Assembly: GCF_001628715.1 (NCBI RefSeq)
Contig: NZ_CP011121.1
Span: 101,375-165,374 of the forward strand
Source: Acetobacter oryzifermentans
GTDB lineage: Bacteria; Pseudomonadota; Alphaproteobacteria; Acetobacterales; Acetobacteraceae
Length of the DNA: 64,000 nucleotides
Direction: 5' to 3'
Within the stretch, counting starts at the first letter, position 1, and each line of letters opens with the position of its first letter. The position numbers were made by a program, and so were the translations under genes. Shown here one piece after another: positions 45,760 to 54,412 of the stretch. The notes beneath the pieces were generated by a model. That model ran no database searches and was not told the origin of the DNA. It saw only the letters and a program-made list of their open reading frames with translations.

Positions 45760-47256
45760 ATGCGACAGACCCTGATCGATCGAAGTGCCTTCAAATTTGT
45801 ATTGCTATCATGTTGCGCTGCATTTTTGTGTGAAACAGGTATGCCAACAGCCCACGCACAAGTTTCTGCGCCGGCACAGGTGCAGGTAGGAGACATTGCC
45901 AAAACCCTTAAGCCAGAAGAGGCAGAAAAGGGCGCAGGCACCCCAACAGATGGGGAAGAACCACCTGTGACTTCTCTTTCTGAAGAGGAAGAGGCCATGA
46001 AGCCTAAGGCGGGTAATCTGTTCCATGTCAAACCCGGTCATACCCCCACATATTGGGAAGGGCTGGAAGGGCACGTCTCTATTGAAGCGGGGATTTCAGG
46101 CAACCCCTGGACACGCTCAGGACGCAACTTTGCGCAGTACTATTCAGATCGGGCGAATACGGTCACACTGAACCAGATTATTGGGTCATTGTCTCACCCT
46201 GTTACGTCTGTAGGTAGTGGGTATGGCATCGGCTTTGTGCTGGAAGCCATGTATGGTTCCGATGCGCGGTTTGACCCCACAATCGGGATGGGTTCTGGCT
46301 CCCTGCATGGGCTGTATCAGTGGGCCCCTACACAGGCGCATCTGGATGTGCACCTGCCGTGGATCTTCAAGCGTGGCATTGATGTGCAGATCGGCCAGAT
46401 GTATGGCATTATGGGCGCAGAAGGCACGCCAGCTCTGGCGCGCCCCTTCTACACCTACAACTACGCATCCGATTATATCGTGCCGTTCCAGACGGTGGGT
46501 ATTCTGGCCACCATGCATCTGACACGCCACATGGACTGGATTTTGGGGGTGGATGCAGGCAACTCCACAACCTTTGGCGCATCGGGCAACAACAACAAGC
46601 CCAAGGGCTATTTTGGTCTGGCGTGGAACAAGCTGATGGATGGCAAGCTGGATGTGCATGCCATCGGGCACTTTGGGCCGCAGGGCAACAATGGCCGCAC
46701 CATTGTCTCCCCCACAGGGTGGGTGAGTGCGGGCATTGGCAAGCAGGCCAACAGCCTCATGCAGTATAATGCGGATGTCATGGCCACGTATCATATCAAT
46801 GACAAGATGACCGTTTCCGTGGATGGCACCTATCTGCACGATGATTCCCTGCGCGATGATGCCTATGGTGTCACAACCTACTTTTCCTACGACATCCACC
46901 CCTGGCTGACATTCAATGCACGAGGTGAAATCTTCCGTGACAACACGGGTGGGGTGATTACGGAATATTCCAGCTTCAACTCCCTCACGCAAGCACTCAG
47001 CAACCAGCCATTCCCCTATTACAACGCTCTGCCCACAACCTATGGCGAACTGACGCTGGGTGTCTCCTACCGACCAGAGTTCGTGAACAAGAAGCTGGCT
47101 CTGGGGGGCTTTACCATCCGGCCTGAAATCCGGCTGGATAAATCCCTTAACGGCACGCACCCATTCAACCAGGCCGGAACCGTGCAGAACCCAACCGTCA
47201 ATAACGGCACAAATAACATGCTCTGGTTCAGCTGTGATGCAACCTGGTCTTTCTAG
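45760..47256 (+). CDS. Outer-membrane beta-barrel porin
   Basis: The 498-residue protein has a signal peptide (KFVLLSCCAAFLCETGMPTA, cleavage near AHA), a proline/acid-rich linker of about 60 residues, then a barrel of repeated amphipathic strands with aromatic ends (YGIGFVLEAMYGSDARF, GILATMHLTRHMDWILGVD) and the closing MLWFSCDATWSF ending in F. It resembles the outer-membrane BBP2-type proteins common in Acetobacter. Position after the LysR gene suggests uptake of the catabolic substrate. Codon use becomes noticeably G+C richer in the second half. The stop lies 8 bases before the IS701 element. Confidence 0.82.
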   Translation: MRQTLIDRSAFKFVLLSCCAAFLCETGMPTAHAQVSAPAQVQVGDIAKTLKPEEAEKGAGTPTDGEEPPVTSLSEEEEAMKPKAGNLFHVKPGHTPTYWEGLEGHVSIEAGISGNPWTRSGRNFAQYYSDRANTVTLNQIIGSLSHPVTSVGSGYGIGFVLEAMYGSDARFDPTIGMGSGSLHGLYQWAPTQAHLDVHLPWIFKRGIDVQIGQMYGIMGAEGTPALARPFYTYNYASDYIVPFQTVGILATMHLTRHMDWILGVDAGNSTTFGASGNNNKPKGYFGLAWNKLMDGKLDVHAIGHFGPQGNNGRTIVSPTGWVSAGIGKQANSLMQYNADVMATYHINDKMTVSVDGTYLHDDSLRDDAYGVTTYFSYDIHPWLTFNARGEIFRDNTGGVITEYSSFNSLTQALSNQPFPYYNALPTTYGELTLGVSYRPEFVNKKLALGGFTIRPEIRLDKSLNGTHPFNQAGTVQNPTVNNGTNNMLWFSCDATWSF

Positions 47257-47402
47257 GTGTTTAGCACTACAGTTGCATTTTGTGTCGTGAGTGAGCGCGG
47301 ATAGCACTGGCCTGATGCGTTCGTCGAAAGACGGACCATCTGAGGATGTGAATTGCCCCGGGTTTTGTGGAGACAGAAAGACCCGTGAGGTAAGAAGAAT
47401 TC

Positions 47403-47726
47403 ATGAGCAATAAATCGAAGCGTTTTCCGCCTGAGTTTCGTGACCGTGCAGCCCGCATGGTTCTGGAGGAAGAGAAGAACCATCCTTCGCGGTGGTCTGC
47501 AGTGATGATGATAGCGCCAAAGCTGGATATTCATCCTGACACGCTGTCAAAATGGACCCGTCTGCATGAACGTGCCAATGCGCCTGCGGTGAGTGACCTG
47601 CCTGATCGAGAGAAGATCAGGCAACTGGAGCGAGAGAACCGCGAATTGCGGCAGGCCAATGAAATCCTGCGTAAGGCGTCGGCATATTTTGCCCAGGCGG
47701 AGCTCGACCGCATCTTCAAGCCATGA
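47403..47726 (+). CDS. IS3-family OrfA, copy 3
   Basis: Identical 107-residue HTH and leucine-zipper protein to the other two copies. Intact, coupled to orfB by ATGA. Confidence 0.93.
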   Translation: MSNKSKRFPPEFRDRAARMVLEEEKNHPSRWSAVMMIAPKLDIHPDTLSKWTRLHERANAPAVSDLPDREKIRQLERENRELRQANEILRKASAYFAQAELDRIFKP

Positions 47727-48613
47727 CACGCTTCATTGAGGAGCACCGGCAGACATATGGTGTCGGGTCAATCTGCAGGGTTCTGTCGATTGCACCATCT
47801 GCCTATTATGCAACTGTTGCCAGACAGAAAAATCCGTGTGTGCGCAGCCAGAAAGACAAAGAACTGTGCGATGACATCCGTAGAGTGTGGAATAATAATT
47901 TCTGCGTCTATGGAGCGCGCAAGGTCTGGCATCAGCTCAGACGTGAAGGCGTGGATGTCGCCCGCTGCACGGTAGAGCGGCTGATGCGCCGGATGGGGCT
48001 GAAAGGCGTCATTCGTGGCAAGGGGGTCAGAACCACACGGCCTGATCCGCAACGTCCGTGTCCGCAGGATCTGGTGCAGCGCCAGTTTCATGCTCCTGCC
48101 CCCAACAGACTGTGGGTTTCGGATTTCACGTATGTTTCCACTTGGCAGGGCTTTGTTTATGTGGCCTTCATCATTGACGTCTTTGCACGGGTTATTGTGG
48201 GTTGGCGTGTCTCCTCAACGGCTCATACCGACTTCGTACTGGATGCCCTTGAGCAGGCTCTGTGCCAGAGGCAGCCTGAGGGAAAAGTGACCCACCATTC
48301 CGACCGCGGCTGTCAATATGTGTCCATTCGTTACACGCAAAGACTGGCTGAAGCGGGGCTCGTTGCTTCTGTCGGCAGTGTTGGGGATTCCTATGATAAC
48401 GCCTTGGCAGAGACCATTAACGGACTTTACAAAACCGAACTCATCTATCGGCAGGGGCCATGGAAAAACAGGGAAGCTGTTGAACTGGCAACACTTAAAT
48501 GGGTCGACTGGTTCAATAATCGGCGGCTCCTGTCCTCCATTGGAAACATCCCGCCAGCAGAAGCTGAGGCACGCTTTTATGCACAACAGAAATCACATGC
48601 ATTAGCCGCTTAA
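47723..48613 (+). CDS. IS3-family transposase OrfB, copy 3
   Basis: Identical 296-residue DDE transposase to copies 1 and 2, with intact triad. Nucleotide sequence agrees with copy 1 at the one silent position where copy 2 differs. Confidence 0.95.
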   Translation: MTRFIEEHRQTYGVGSICRVLSIAPSAYYATVARQKNPCVRSQKDKELCDDIRRVWNNNFCVYGARKVWHQLRREGVDVARCTVERLMRRMGLKGVIRGKGVRTTRPDPQRPCPQDLVQRQFHAPAPNRLWVSDFTYVSTWQGFVYVAFIIDVFARVIVGWRVSSTAHTDFVLDALEQALCQRQPEGKVTHHSDRGCQYVSIRYTQRLAEAGLVASVGSVGDSYDNALAETINGLYKTELIYRQGPWKNREAVELATLKWVDWFNNRRLLSSIGNIPPAEAEARFYAQQKSHALAA

Positions 48614-49608
48614 ATCAGATAAAAAACGTCTCCACAAAACCCGGGGCAATTCAGTCCATGGTCCGGCTATAGGGCAGTCAAATTCTTCAGCATCCAGATC
48701 AGCAAGCGGAAGATACGCCCAGTCATAAAGTCGCTCACCTTTTGTGCCGTGCCCCGCTGACAGACGACGCCAGGCCTGGTCTGGCAGTCCTGCTGCAATA
48801 TCTTTCGCCTCTCCGGCAATCAGCGGTTCCGTTGCCCATGATCCGAACCAGTGATTGCCCTTGACCCCAAGCACATATCCAATTCCTGCCCGGCGAAGCG
48901 TGCGTTCTACGTCGCCCACGCCATACACGCTGTCTGCTGCAACCCAGCGGAACGGCACACCGGCCTCAATACTTCGCTCAATCATCATCGAGGCTAACGC
49001 CGGTTTGGTTGCAAACACCACGTCATCGGGAACGTGGGCCCGCTTCAGACGCTCAGGCTTTGATGTCCAGTCTTTCGGGAGATACAGGGCGCGGTCAATA
49101 AAGGCATGCCCCCGTTCCGAAACATAAGCGCCAAACACACCAATCTGGCAGTTCGTGATCTTGCCGGCAGATCCCGTATACTGCCGCCCCACACCGCAGG
49201 ACGCCTGACCCTTCTTCAGAAAACCGGTCTCATCAATGACCAGCACGCCCTCTTCAGTGCCCAGATGCTCAATCACATAATCCCTGACGACGTCACGAAG
49301 GGCATCGGCATCCCAGTGCCCGCGTCCCAGAAGCGCCTGCTGCCGCCATGGACCAGGATCTCCTGCGGCTTCCGCTCGCATCCATCCCGTCTTGCGTGGT
49401 TCATTGCCAATCAAAACATCAAGAAAAGCACAGGCCGAATCTACGACACGTTTTTGCGTGAACAGCGGCGCCATCCGATCCTTGGCGGACCGAAGCGAGC
49501 GCGCCCATAATTCCAGCGTCTCTTCAACAGACGTACCGCCACTCATCATATCCTGAATCATGGTTACCCATAGATTCAGAACTCAACACAAAATGCAACT
49601 GTAGTGCT

Positions 49609-49722
49609 AGTTGTCAGGTAGGAGATGATCGTATTCAGCCAGATTACATTGATATCGCTATTTCCTCCATCGTAGAGGGGGGCTATGCTGATGCCTTCAG
49701 AATATTCGGTTTTTTTAATTAG
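49609..49722 (+). pseudogene. C-terminal remnant of an unidentified gene
   Basis: Directly after the IS701 end a frame runs DDRIQPDYIDIAISSIVEGG then YADAFRIFGFFN and stops at 49720-49722. The amino-acid composition and even codon use look like real coding sequence. I do not recognise the family. The rest of the gene is not found on the far side of the IS701 element, where the porin ends. Confidence 0.45.
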
Positions 49723-49752
49723 AGATATTTGAGTCCGAGTTGGTTTTTCACC

Positions 49753-50526
49753 ATGCAATTCACATTTGATACAATCCTGTTTCTCATATCGAGCGCATTT
49801 GTGGCTGGTGGGATAGATGCTCTTGCGGGTGGGGGCGGTCTTGTGACAATTCCCGCTTTGATGGCGGCTGGTATTCCACCTGTTTCGGCTCTTGCCACCA
49901 ATAAACTGCAAAGCACGATTGGGACCTCTTCGGCTTTTCTGACCTTTTTGAGGGCAGGGCATGTCGATATCAGACAATTTGTTTTGCCAGCCATAGGAGC
50001 TTTCCTGGGAGCGCTTGCAGGCGCAACGGTCGTACAATTTGTAAATCCTATCTTTTTATCAGCAATTGTACCGCTTTTGTTAATCGGAATGGCTGCTTAT
50101 TTTCTATTGGCCCCTCCCTTGAGTGGGGAAGATCGCCACGCTCGCCTTGGACGTATGGGGATTACACTATGTATGACCAGCATAGGATTTTATGATGGTT
50201 TTTTTGGTCCTGGTACGGGATCATTTCTAACAACTGTCTTGGTTGCTTTTGCTGGCCTTGGATTAGTTCGTGCAATTGCAAATACCAAATTTATCAATCT
50301 TTTAACCAATGTCGCGGGTCTTACGGCCATGATTGTTGGCGGAAAGGTATTATGGATGCTCGGATTTGGAATGGCAGGAGCAAATATTCTTGGAAACCAG
50401 GTCGGAGCATGGTTGGCAATCAGATATGGCGGCAAAGGTATCCGACCTCTGCTGGTTATTATGTCCTTGGCCCTTACGGTCAAGCTTCTTGCCAATCCCG
50501 ATAATCCATTGTGGAAAATGTTTTAA
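49753..50526 (+). CDS. TauE/SafE-family sulfite/anion exporter
   Basis: From ATG 49753, 257 residues with about eight helices in two repeats. The family motif GGIDALAGGGGLVTIPALMA lies in the first repeat and SIGFYDGFFGPGTGSFLTT in the second. TauE/SafE proteins move sulfite, sulfoacetate or related anions across the inner membrane. There is no neighbour with a sulfur-related role, so the substrate is unclear. It is intact and stands between rearranged segments. Confidence 0.88.
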   Translation: MQFTFDTILFLISSAFVAGGIDALAGGGGLVTIPALMAAGIPPVSALATNKLQSTIGTSSAFLTFLRAGHVDIRQFVLPAIGAFLGALAGATVVQFVNPIFLSAIVPLLLIGMAAYFLLAPPLSGEDRHARLGRMGITLCMTSIGFYDGFFGPGTGSFLTTVLVAFAGLGLVRAIANTKFINLLTNVAGLTAMIVGGKVLWMLGFGMAGANILGNQVGAWLAIRYGGKGIRPLLVIMSLALTVKLLANPDNPLWKMF

Positions 50527-50839
50527 CCTTAATGGTGAATGAATATTGAGAATATCCCCTCTCGTATCCCGTTCGCCCTTCAGCATCGGTAAGATGCGAT
50601 ATGAAGATGTTTGCGAGTTCAGAGTTCACAGCGAAGATAGAATAGATATCAGACCAAGAGCCGCCATAGGTAGCGGACAGGCTCTTGGCTTATGATATTA
50701 TAACAAATTCTCGAATAAACTTAAATCCCAAGTTGTGCTGAAATCGGGCATTAAAGGGAATGATCAAAAGCAAGGTATTTATGATCCAATATCAATCAAA
50801 AAAATGGCGATATTGGAAGAAATCAGGTCCTTAATTTCT
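50527..50839. other. Gene-free interval with a long hairpin
   Basis: No gene is seen in these 313 bases. CCAAGAGCC (50654-50662) and GGCTCTTGG (50680-50688) form a 9-bp stem around a loop that can itself pair through CCGC and GCGG. There is no T-run on either side. It may be the end of a mobile element or part of the regulation of the exporter, but nothing decisive is visible. Confidence 0.4.
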
Positions 50840-51356
50840 TTATGAGTTATGTTTTAAGGCCTGTGAGGCAATCCGATAGACCGTTCCCGAACTTATGCCG
50901 AAAGCTTTTGCAATTTGTTCCAATTTTTCGCCATTTTTTCTTTTTTTGATAATTTCAAGTCGTTGTGACGGGGTGACAAGACTTGGTCGCCCCATCTTTT
51001 TCCCTTGCGCGATGGCTCTGGCGCGTCCTTCGGAAGTGCGCGTTCGTATTAAATCTCTTTCGACATCAGCTAAACCTCCAAGGACAGCAAGCATAAGCCG
51101 ACCCGTGCTGGTAGTTGTATCGGTCCATGGTTCTGCCAAAGAGTAAAACTGAGCTTTTTTTCGGTAATACTTTTAACTATAGCGAATAAATCAAACGTAC
51201 TGCGTGCCAGCCGATCAAGGCGAGTGACCACAATTGATTGTCCCTCTTTCAGATTACCGATGAGTTTCTGAAGTTCTGCACGGTTTGCATCTGCCCCACT
51301 AGCTTTTTCACGATAGATTCGACGGCATCCGTAATCTTTGAGTGTTTTAACCTGAT
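50840..51356 (-). pseudogene. Serine recombinase (resolvase/invertase), truncated and frameshifted
   Basis: On the minus strand the frame from about 51350 reads HQVKTLKDYGCRRIYREKAS and SIVVTRLDRLARSTFDLFAI, the resolvase catalytic domain without its first 30 or so residues and the catalytic serine. At 51155-51161 a seven-base T run (A on the coding strand) breaks the frame. One extra base would continue it as AQFYSLAEPWTDTTTSTGRL to a full HTH_7 domain ending at 50840. It is closely related to the remnant at 18842-19137. Confidence 0.8.
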
Positions 51357-51542
51357 GTTAAGGGTGCCGTTCGGTAATCCCCCCATAAAAAGAGTGACTT
51401 TTGAATGAGAATTTTCTCAGCGTAAGAATTGAGGAGATTCTGATGAAGAGTGATCGCTTTACTGACGCCCAGATCATGGGTGTGATCCGCCAGGCTGAGG
51501 GCGGTGTCCCGGTTCCTGACCTGTGCCGGGAGCATGGGATTA

Positions 51543-52385
51543 GGGCCTGTTAGGGCTTGATCCAGTCTGCTGCGGCAGCGATGTGGATGACCGCGAGGAA
51601 CGACGTTGCTGTTTTTTCATATCTGGTTGCGACAGCGCGCCACTCCTTGAGGCGAGCCCAGAGGTTCTCAACGAGATGCCGACACCGATAGGCCCATTTG
51701 GGGCAGGCGACCGGGCCATCGCGTCGTTTCGCAGGAATGGCTGGCCGTGCTCCCATGTCCCATATCCGTTCACGCATGGCGTTCGACGCGTAGCCCTTGT
51801 CCGCTACTACCCACAGGGGAGTGGCGGGAAGGCTGTCGAGCATGGCTGGTGCCAGAGGCAGTTCATGAGCCTGTCCAGGGGCCAGCGCAAAACCGAAGGC
51901 TTTTCCATGTCCATCAGCGATCACGCAGACTTTTGTGCCATAGCCACCGCGAGAGCGGCCAAGTGCTTCACGATGGTCTCGCTCTTCGAAAGAGGCCCCT
52001 TTTTTTGGGCTCCCGCCGCTTTGTGGTGAGCCCTGATGTTTGTGCCATCCAGAAAAGTCATTCCGAATGCCACTCCCTGTTGTTCCTGAACCAGTGCGAG
52101 CAGCCGCTCCCATACGCCGAGCTTCGCCCAGCGGATGAAAAGCTGCGCAGCCCGCCACCACGGACCCAGTTCAGCGGGGATACTCCGCCATTTCGCGCCA
52201 TTCTCATGACGCCAGAAAATCGCTGCTATCGTCCGCCGCAGATCATGTGGCGGCGTCTTGCCCCTCGGGCGAACCTCCTCAATCAGAGGTTCCCAGATCG
52301 CCCATGTCTCGTCCGTAAAGGTGCCTGTTCTGTCTCCTTCTTCCATCCCTACAATATGGGAAGAAATTCAAGATCTAACAGGCCC
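51543..52385 (-). mobile_element. IS5-family element, copy 2 (843 bp)
   Basis: Same element as 35051-35893 in the opposite orientation, with GGGCCTGTTA ends and a TA duplication at 51541-51542 and 52386-52387. It sits inside the IS407-group OrfA. Confidence 0.93.
51550..52346 (-). CDS. IS5-family transposase by -1 frameshift, copy 2
   Basis: ORF1 (51921-52346) and ORF2 (51550 to about 52161) match copy 1, with the same A AAA AAG slippery heptamer. The only protein difference noticed is the last residue, proline in place of leucine (DWIKP versus DWIKL). Catalytic residues are preserved. Confidence 0.88.
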
Positions 52386-52547
52386 TAGCAACGCCACGTT
52401 TTACCGGTGGCGCGCGAAATATGGCGGCATGGATGCTTTGATGATCAGTCAGATGAAGGCTTTGGAAGAGGAGAACCGTCGGCTGAAGCGCATGTATGCG
52501 GATTTGAGCATGCAGACGGATATCCTGAAGGAAGCCCTGGGAAAAAA

Positions 52548-53375
52548 ATGAAGCGGCCAGCCCAGCGCCGGGAACTGGCCGCACAGGCTGTGGCGCATCA
52601 TGGGGTCAGCATTGCGCTGGCCTGTCGGATTTTTGGGATATCCGAGACCTGCTTTCGCTATCGTCCGCGACTGGCAGCGGAGAACGACAGGATTGCCGCT
52701 CTTCTGGTGGGACTGACCCAGGCTCACAGGAGATGGGGATTTGGTCTGTGTTTCCTGTATCTGCGCAATGTGCAGGGACAGCTCTGGAATCATAAGCGGG
52801 TTTATCGGATCTATCGGGAACTGGAACTCAACCTGCGGATTAAACCCCGCAGGCGTCTGGTTCGCGAAAAGCCTGAAAAGCTGTCGGTTCCGGCCCTTCC
52901 CAACAGGGTCTGGTCCATGGATTTTATGGCGGACAGGCTGATGGATGGACGTGCTTTTCAGCTCCTGAACATTCTGGATGACTTCAATCGTGAAGGACTG
53001 GCGATCGAGGTTGATTTTTCCCTGCCGGCCTGTCGGGTTGTCCGCTGTCTGGAACAGGTTATGGAGTGGCGTGGCAGGCCAGAAGCCATCCGAATGGATA
53101 ATGGCCCTGAATATGTCAGTCATACGTTGGTTCCATGGGCCGAAAAACAGGGGATTACCCTGATCTATACGCAACCGGGTAATCCGCAGCAGAACGCCTA
53201 TATTGAACGCTACAACAGAACTGTCCGGCAGGAATGGCTGGAGCAGTATTTGTTTGAAAGCATTCAGGACGTACAGGAGGTCGCAACACAATGGCTCTGG
53301 ACATATAACCATGACAGACCCAACATGGGGAACAGCGGGCTAACCCCCGCCCAGAAACTAAAAACAGCTGCCTGA
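52548..53375 (+). CDS. IS407-group transposase OrfB (DDE)
   Basis: From ATG 52548 the 275-residue protein reads [20 protein letters not shown]. It has an HTH_21-like start and the integrase core, with D in [12 protein letters not shown] in [12 protein letters not shown] and E in [15 protein letters not shown]. The ATG lies in an A7 run at the end of OrfA (GGAAAAAAATGA), a likely -1 frameshift site. OrfB is intact although its OrfA is interrupted, so the element is probably immobile on its own. Confidence 0.92.
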   Translation: MKRPAQRRELAAQAVAHHGVSIALACRIFGISETCFRYRPRLAAENDRIAALLVGLTQAHRRWGFGLCFLYLRNVQGQLWNHKRVYRIYRELELNLRIKPRRRLVREKPEKLSVPALPNRVWSMDFMADRLMDGRAFQLLNILDDFNREGLAIEVDFSLPACRVVRCLEQVMEWRGRPEAIRMDNGPEYVSHTLVPWAEKQGITLIYTQPGNPQQNAYIERYNRTVRQEWLEQYLFESIQDVQEVATQWLWTYNHDRPNMGNSGLTPAQKLKTAA

Positions 53376-53414
53376 ATTCTCATTCAATGCCCCACTAAAA
53401 ATGGGGGGATTACC

Positions 53415-54196
53415 CCGGCACGCTTAAGGGATTGGTCGATGAGACATTCTCCGGCGTGTATGGCAATGCCGATGACAAGAAATCCTGGCTCAGTAATCCC
53501 GCTTTCTCAGATCTCGTGTCAGGAGATAGTTTCCGGTCGTCTGACCTGGTAGACGGCAAGACGGATATTTTCGTGCAGTTGCCCTTGCGAGCCTTGGAAA
53601 ATACACCAGAAATCGGCCGCACGATCATTGGAGCCTTGTTGAACGCTGTTTATGAGGCAGATGGCAACATCCAGAATCGGGTTCTTTTCCTGTTGGATGA
53701 GGTTGCTCGTCTTGGGCGGATGCGAATCATGGCAACGGCGCGGGATGCAGGCCGGAAATATGGCATCACTCTGAGGCTACTTTACCAGTCGGTCGGCCAG
53801 CTTGAAGAACAATGGGGGCGCGAGGGAAAGCGGGCATGGTACGAGGCGGCCGCGCATCGGACATATGTTGCGATCTCTGACCTCGATACGGCAAAGGAAC
53901 TAGAAGAAACCTTTGGTCAGTATGGCGTCATGGCGACATCCGAAGGTAGTAATTCCGGCACGTCGGGAAAGGGGTGGGAAGCCGGCAACCGCTCACGCGG
54001 TACGAACACCAGCTACCACGAAATTAGTCGTCCCCTGATCCGCCGTGAAGAGTTGCTCAATGATGCGCGGGTGGATGAAGCGTTTGTTGTGGTTCGGGGC
54101 GGTCGCCCATTGCGTTGTGGAATGCCGATCTATTTCCGGCGGCCTGAAATCAGGGAAAAGATTGCAGCTAATCGGTTTAATAAGCACTTGGGGTGA
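53415..54196 (+). pseudogene. virD4: VirD4/TraG type IV coupling protein, C-terminal part
   Basis: Coding sequence enters straight from the IS407-group end as GTLKGLVDETFSGVYGNADD and stops at 54196. The Walker B motif VLFLLDEVARLGRMRIM, followed by TARDAGRKYGITLRLLYQSV, identifies the TraG/VirD4 motor that links relaxosome to the type IV channel. About 260 of 600-700 residues remain; Walker A and the membrane anchor are gone. It shows that the replicon once carried conjugation functions. Confidence 0.88.
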
Positions 54197-54229
54197 GGTT
54201 CGAGAGGGTATAATCAATGTTGAAAAATG

Positions 54230-54259
54230 AACCTGTGGTTGTCAAAACAACCACAGGTT
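54230..54259. terminator. Bidirectional terminator between virD4 remnant and cio operon
   Basis: AACCTGTGGTTGT (54230-54242), CAAA loop, ACAACCACAGGTT (54247-54259) is a perfect 13-bp stem between convergent genes. The T-rich tract after it is short, so efficiency is uncertain. Confidence 0.75.
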
Positions 54260-54262
54260 TAG

Positions 54263-54412
54263 TCATTTTGGTACGATCAGGTGAACAAGCGAGGCACTTA
54301 CGAATAACGCTACTGTGCTAAGCGCCCAGATGCCGATGAACCAGCCGATACGCTGGCTAAGTCGCCGGGGCGCGTTGTCCCCATTGCCTTGTACGATTTC
54401 AATGATAGCCAT
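54263..54412 (-). CDS. Small membrane subunit of bd-type oxidase (DUF2474-like)
   Basis: A 49-codon frame starts at ATG 54412, overlapping the end of cioB, and reads MAIIEIVQGNGDNAPRRLSQ then one hydrophobic helix (RIGWFIGIWALSTVALFVSA). Such one-helix proteins (DUF2474, CydX-like) are commonly encoded directly after cioB/cydB and may stabilise the oxidase. It is translationally coupled to cioB and followed by the terminator. Confidence 0.8.
   Translation of the reverse strand: MAIIEIVQGNGDNAPRRLSQRIGWFIGIWALSTVALFVSASLVHLIVPK

Larger units (their letters stand above)
47349..48653 (+). mobile_element. IS3-family element, copy 3 (1305 bp)
   Basis: Identical in ends and length to copies 1 and 2 but in the opposite orientation. 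It is inserted in the IS701 element. Flanking triplets ATG and GTC do not match. As with the other two copies, the host sequence on both sides is not contiguous. Confidence 0.95.
47267..49561 (-). pseudogene. IS701-family transposase split by IS3 copy 3
   Basis: The N-terminal part (48654-49561, minus) begins MIQDMMSGGTSVEETLELWA and includes the first catalytic aspartate in VLVIDETGFLKKGQAS and the second region WVAADSVYGVGDVE. It reads to CPIAGPWT, then IS3 starts. The last about 27 codons (47267-47348) lie on the other side. The missing middle held the catalytic glutamate region, so it cannot be functional. Confidence 0.85.
47265..49606 (-). mobile_element. IS701-like element carrying IS3 copy 3, internal part deleted
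   Basis: Terminal repeats CACTACAGTTGCATTTTGTG at the left and CACAAAATGCAACTGTAGTG at the right bound the element. Inside lies IS3 copy 3 (47349-48653). Compared with the copy at 17813-18841, about 374 bases of the transposase gene (equivalent to 18384-18757) are missing at the IS3 junction. Flanking tetranucleotides are TTAG and CTAG: both fit the YTAR target rule but differ from each other, so the two outer flanks were probably joined by recombination and not by one insertion. Confidence 0.88.
51443..52551 (+). pseudogene. IS407-group OrfA interrupted by IS5 copy 2
   Basis: The first part (51443-51542) reads MKSDRFTDAQIMGVIRQAEG and DLCREHGI. After the IS5 element it resumes as [20 protein letters not shown] and ends with the zipper [20 protein letters not shown]. 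Removing 51543-52385 and one TA restores the frame exactly ([12 protein letters not shown]), so this is a clean, probably recent insertion. Confidence 0.88.
51373..53414 (+). mobile_element. IS3-family (IS407-group) element interrupted by IS5-family copy 2
   Basis: Inverted repeats GGTAATCCCCCCAT at the left and ATGGGGGGATTACC at the right bound the element. Without the nested IS5 element it is about 1.2 kb. Its left flank is the broken serine recombinase and its right flank a VirD4 gene. The flanking bases do not match, so again no target duplication is visible. Confidence 0.85.

Noticed and set aside
46186-47307. A 373-residue minus-strand open frame opposite the porin gene
   Set aside because: It is the antisense shadow of a strongly coding porin, has no family resemblance and ends past the porin gene in IS sequence.
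51583-52388. Plus-strand frames inside the IS5 element (148 and 213 residues)
   Set aside because: They are antisense to the transposase and occur identically in both copies simply because the element is duplicated.
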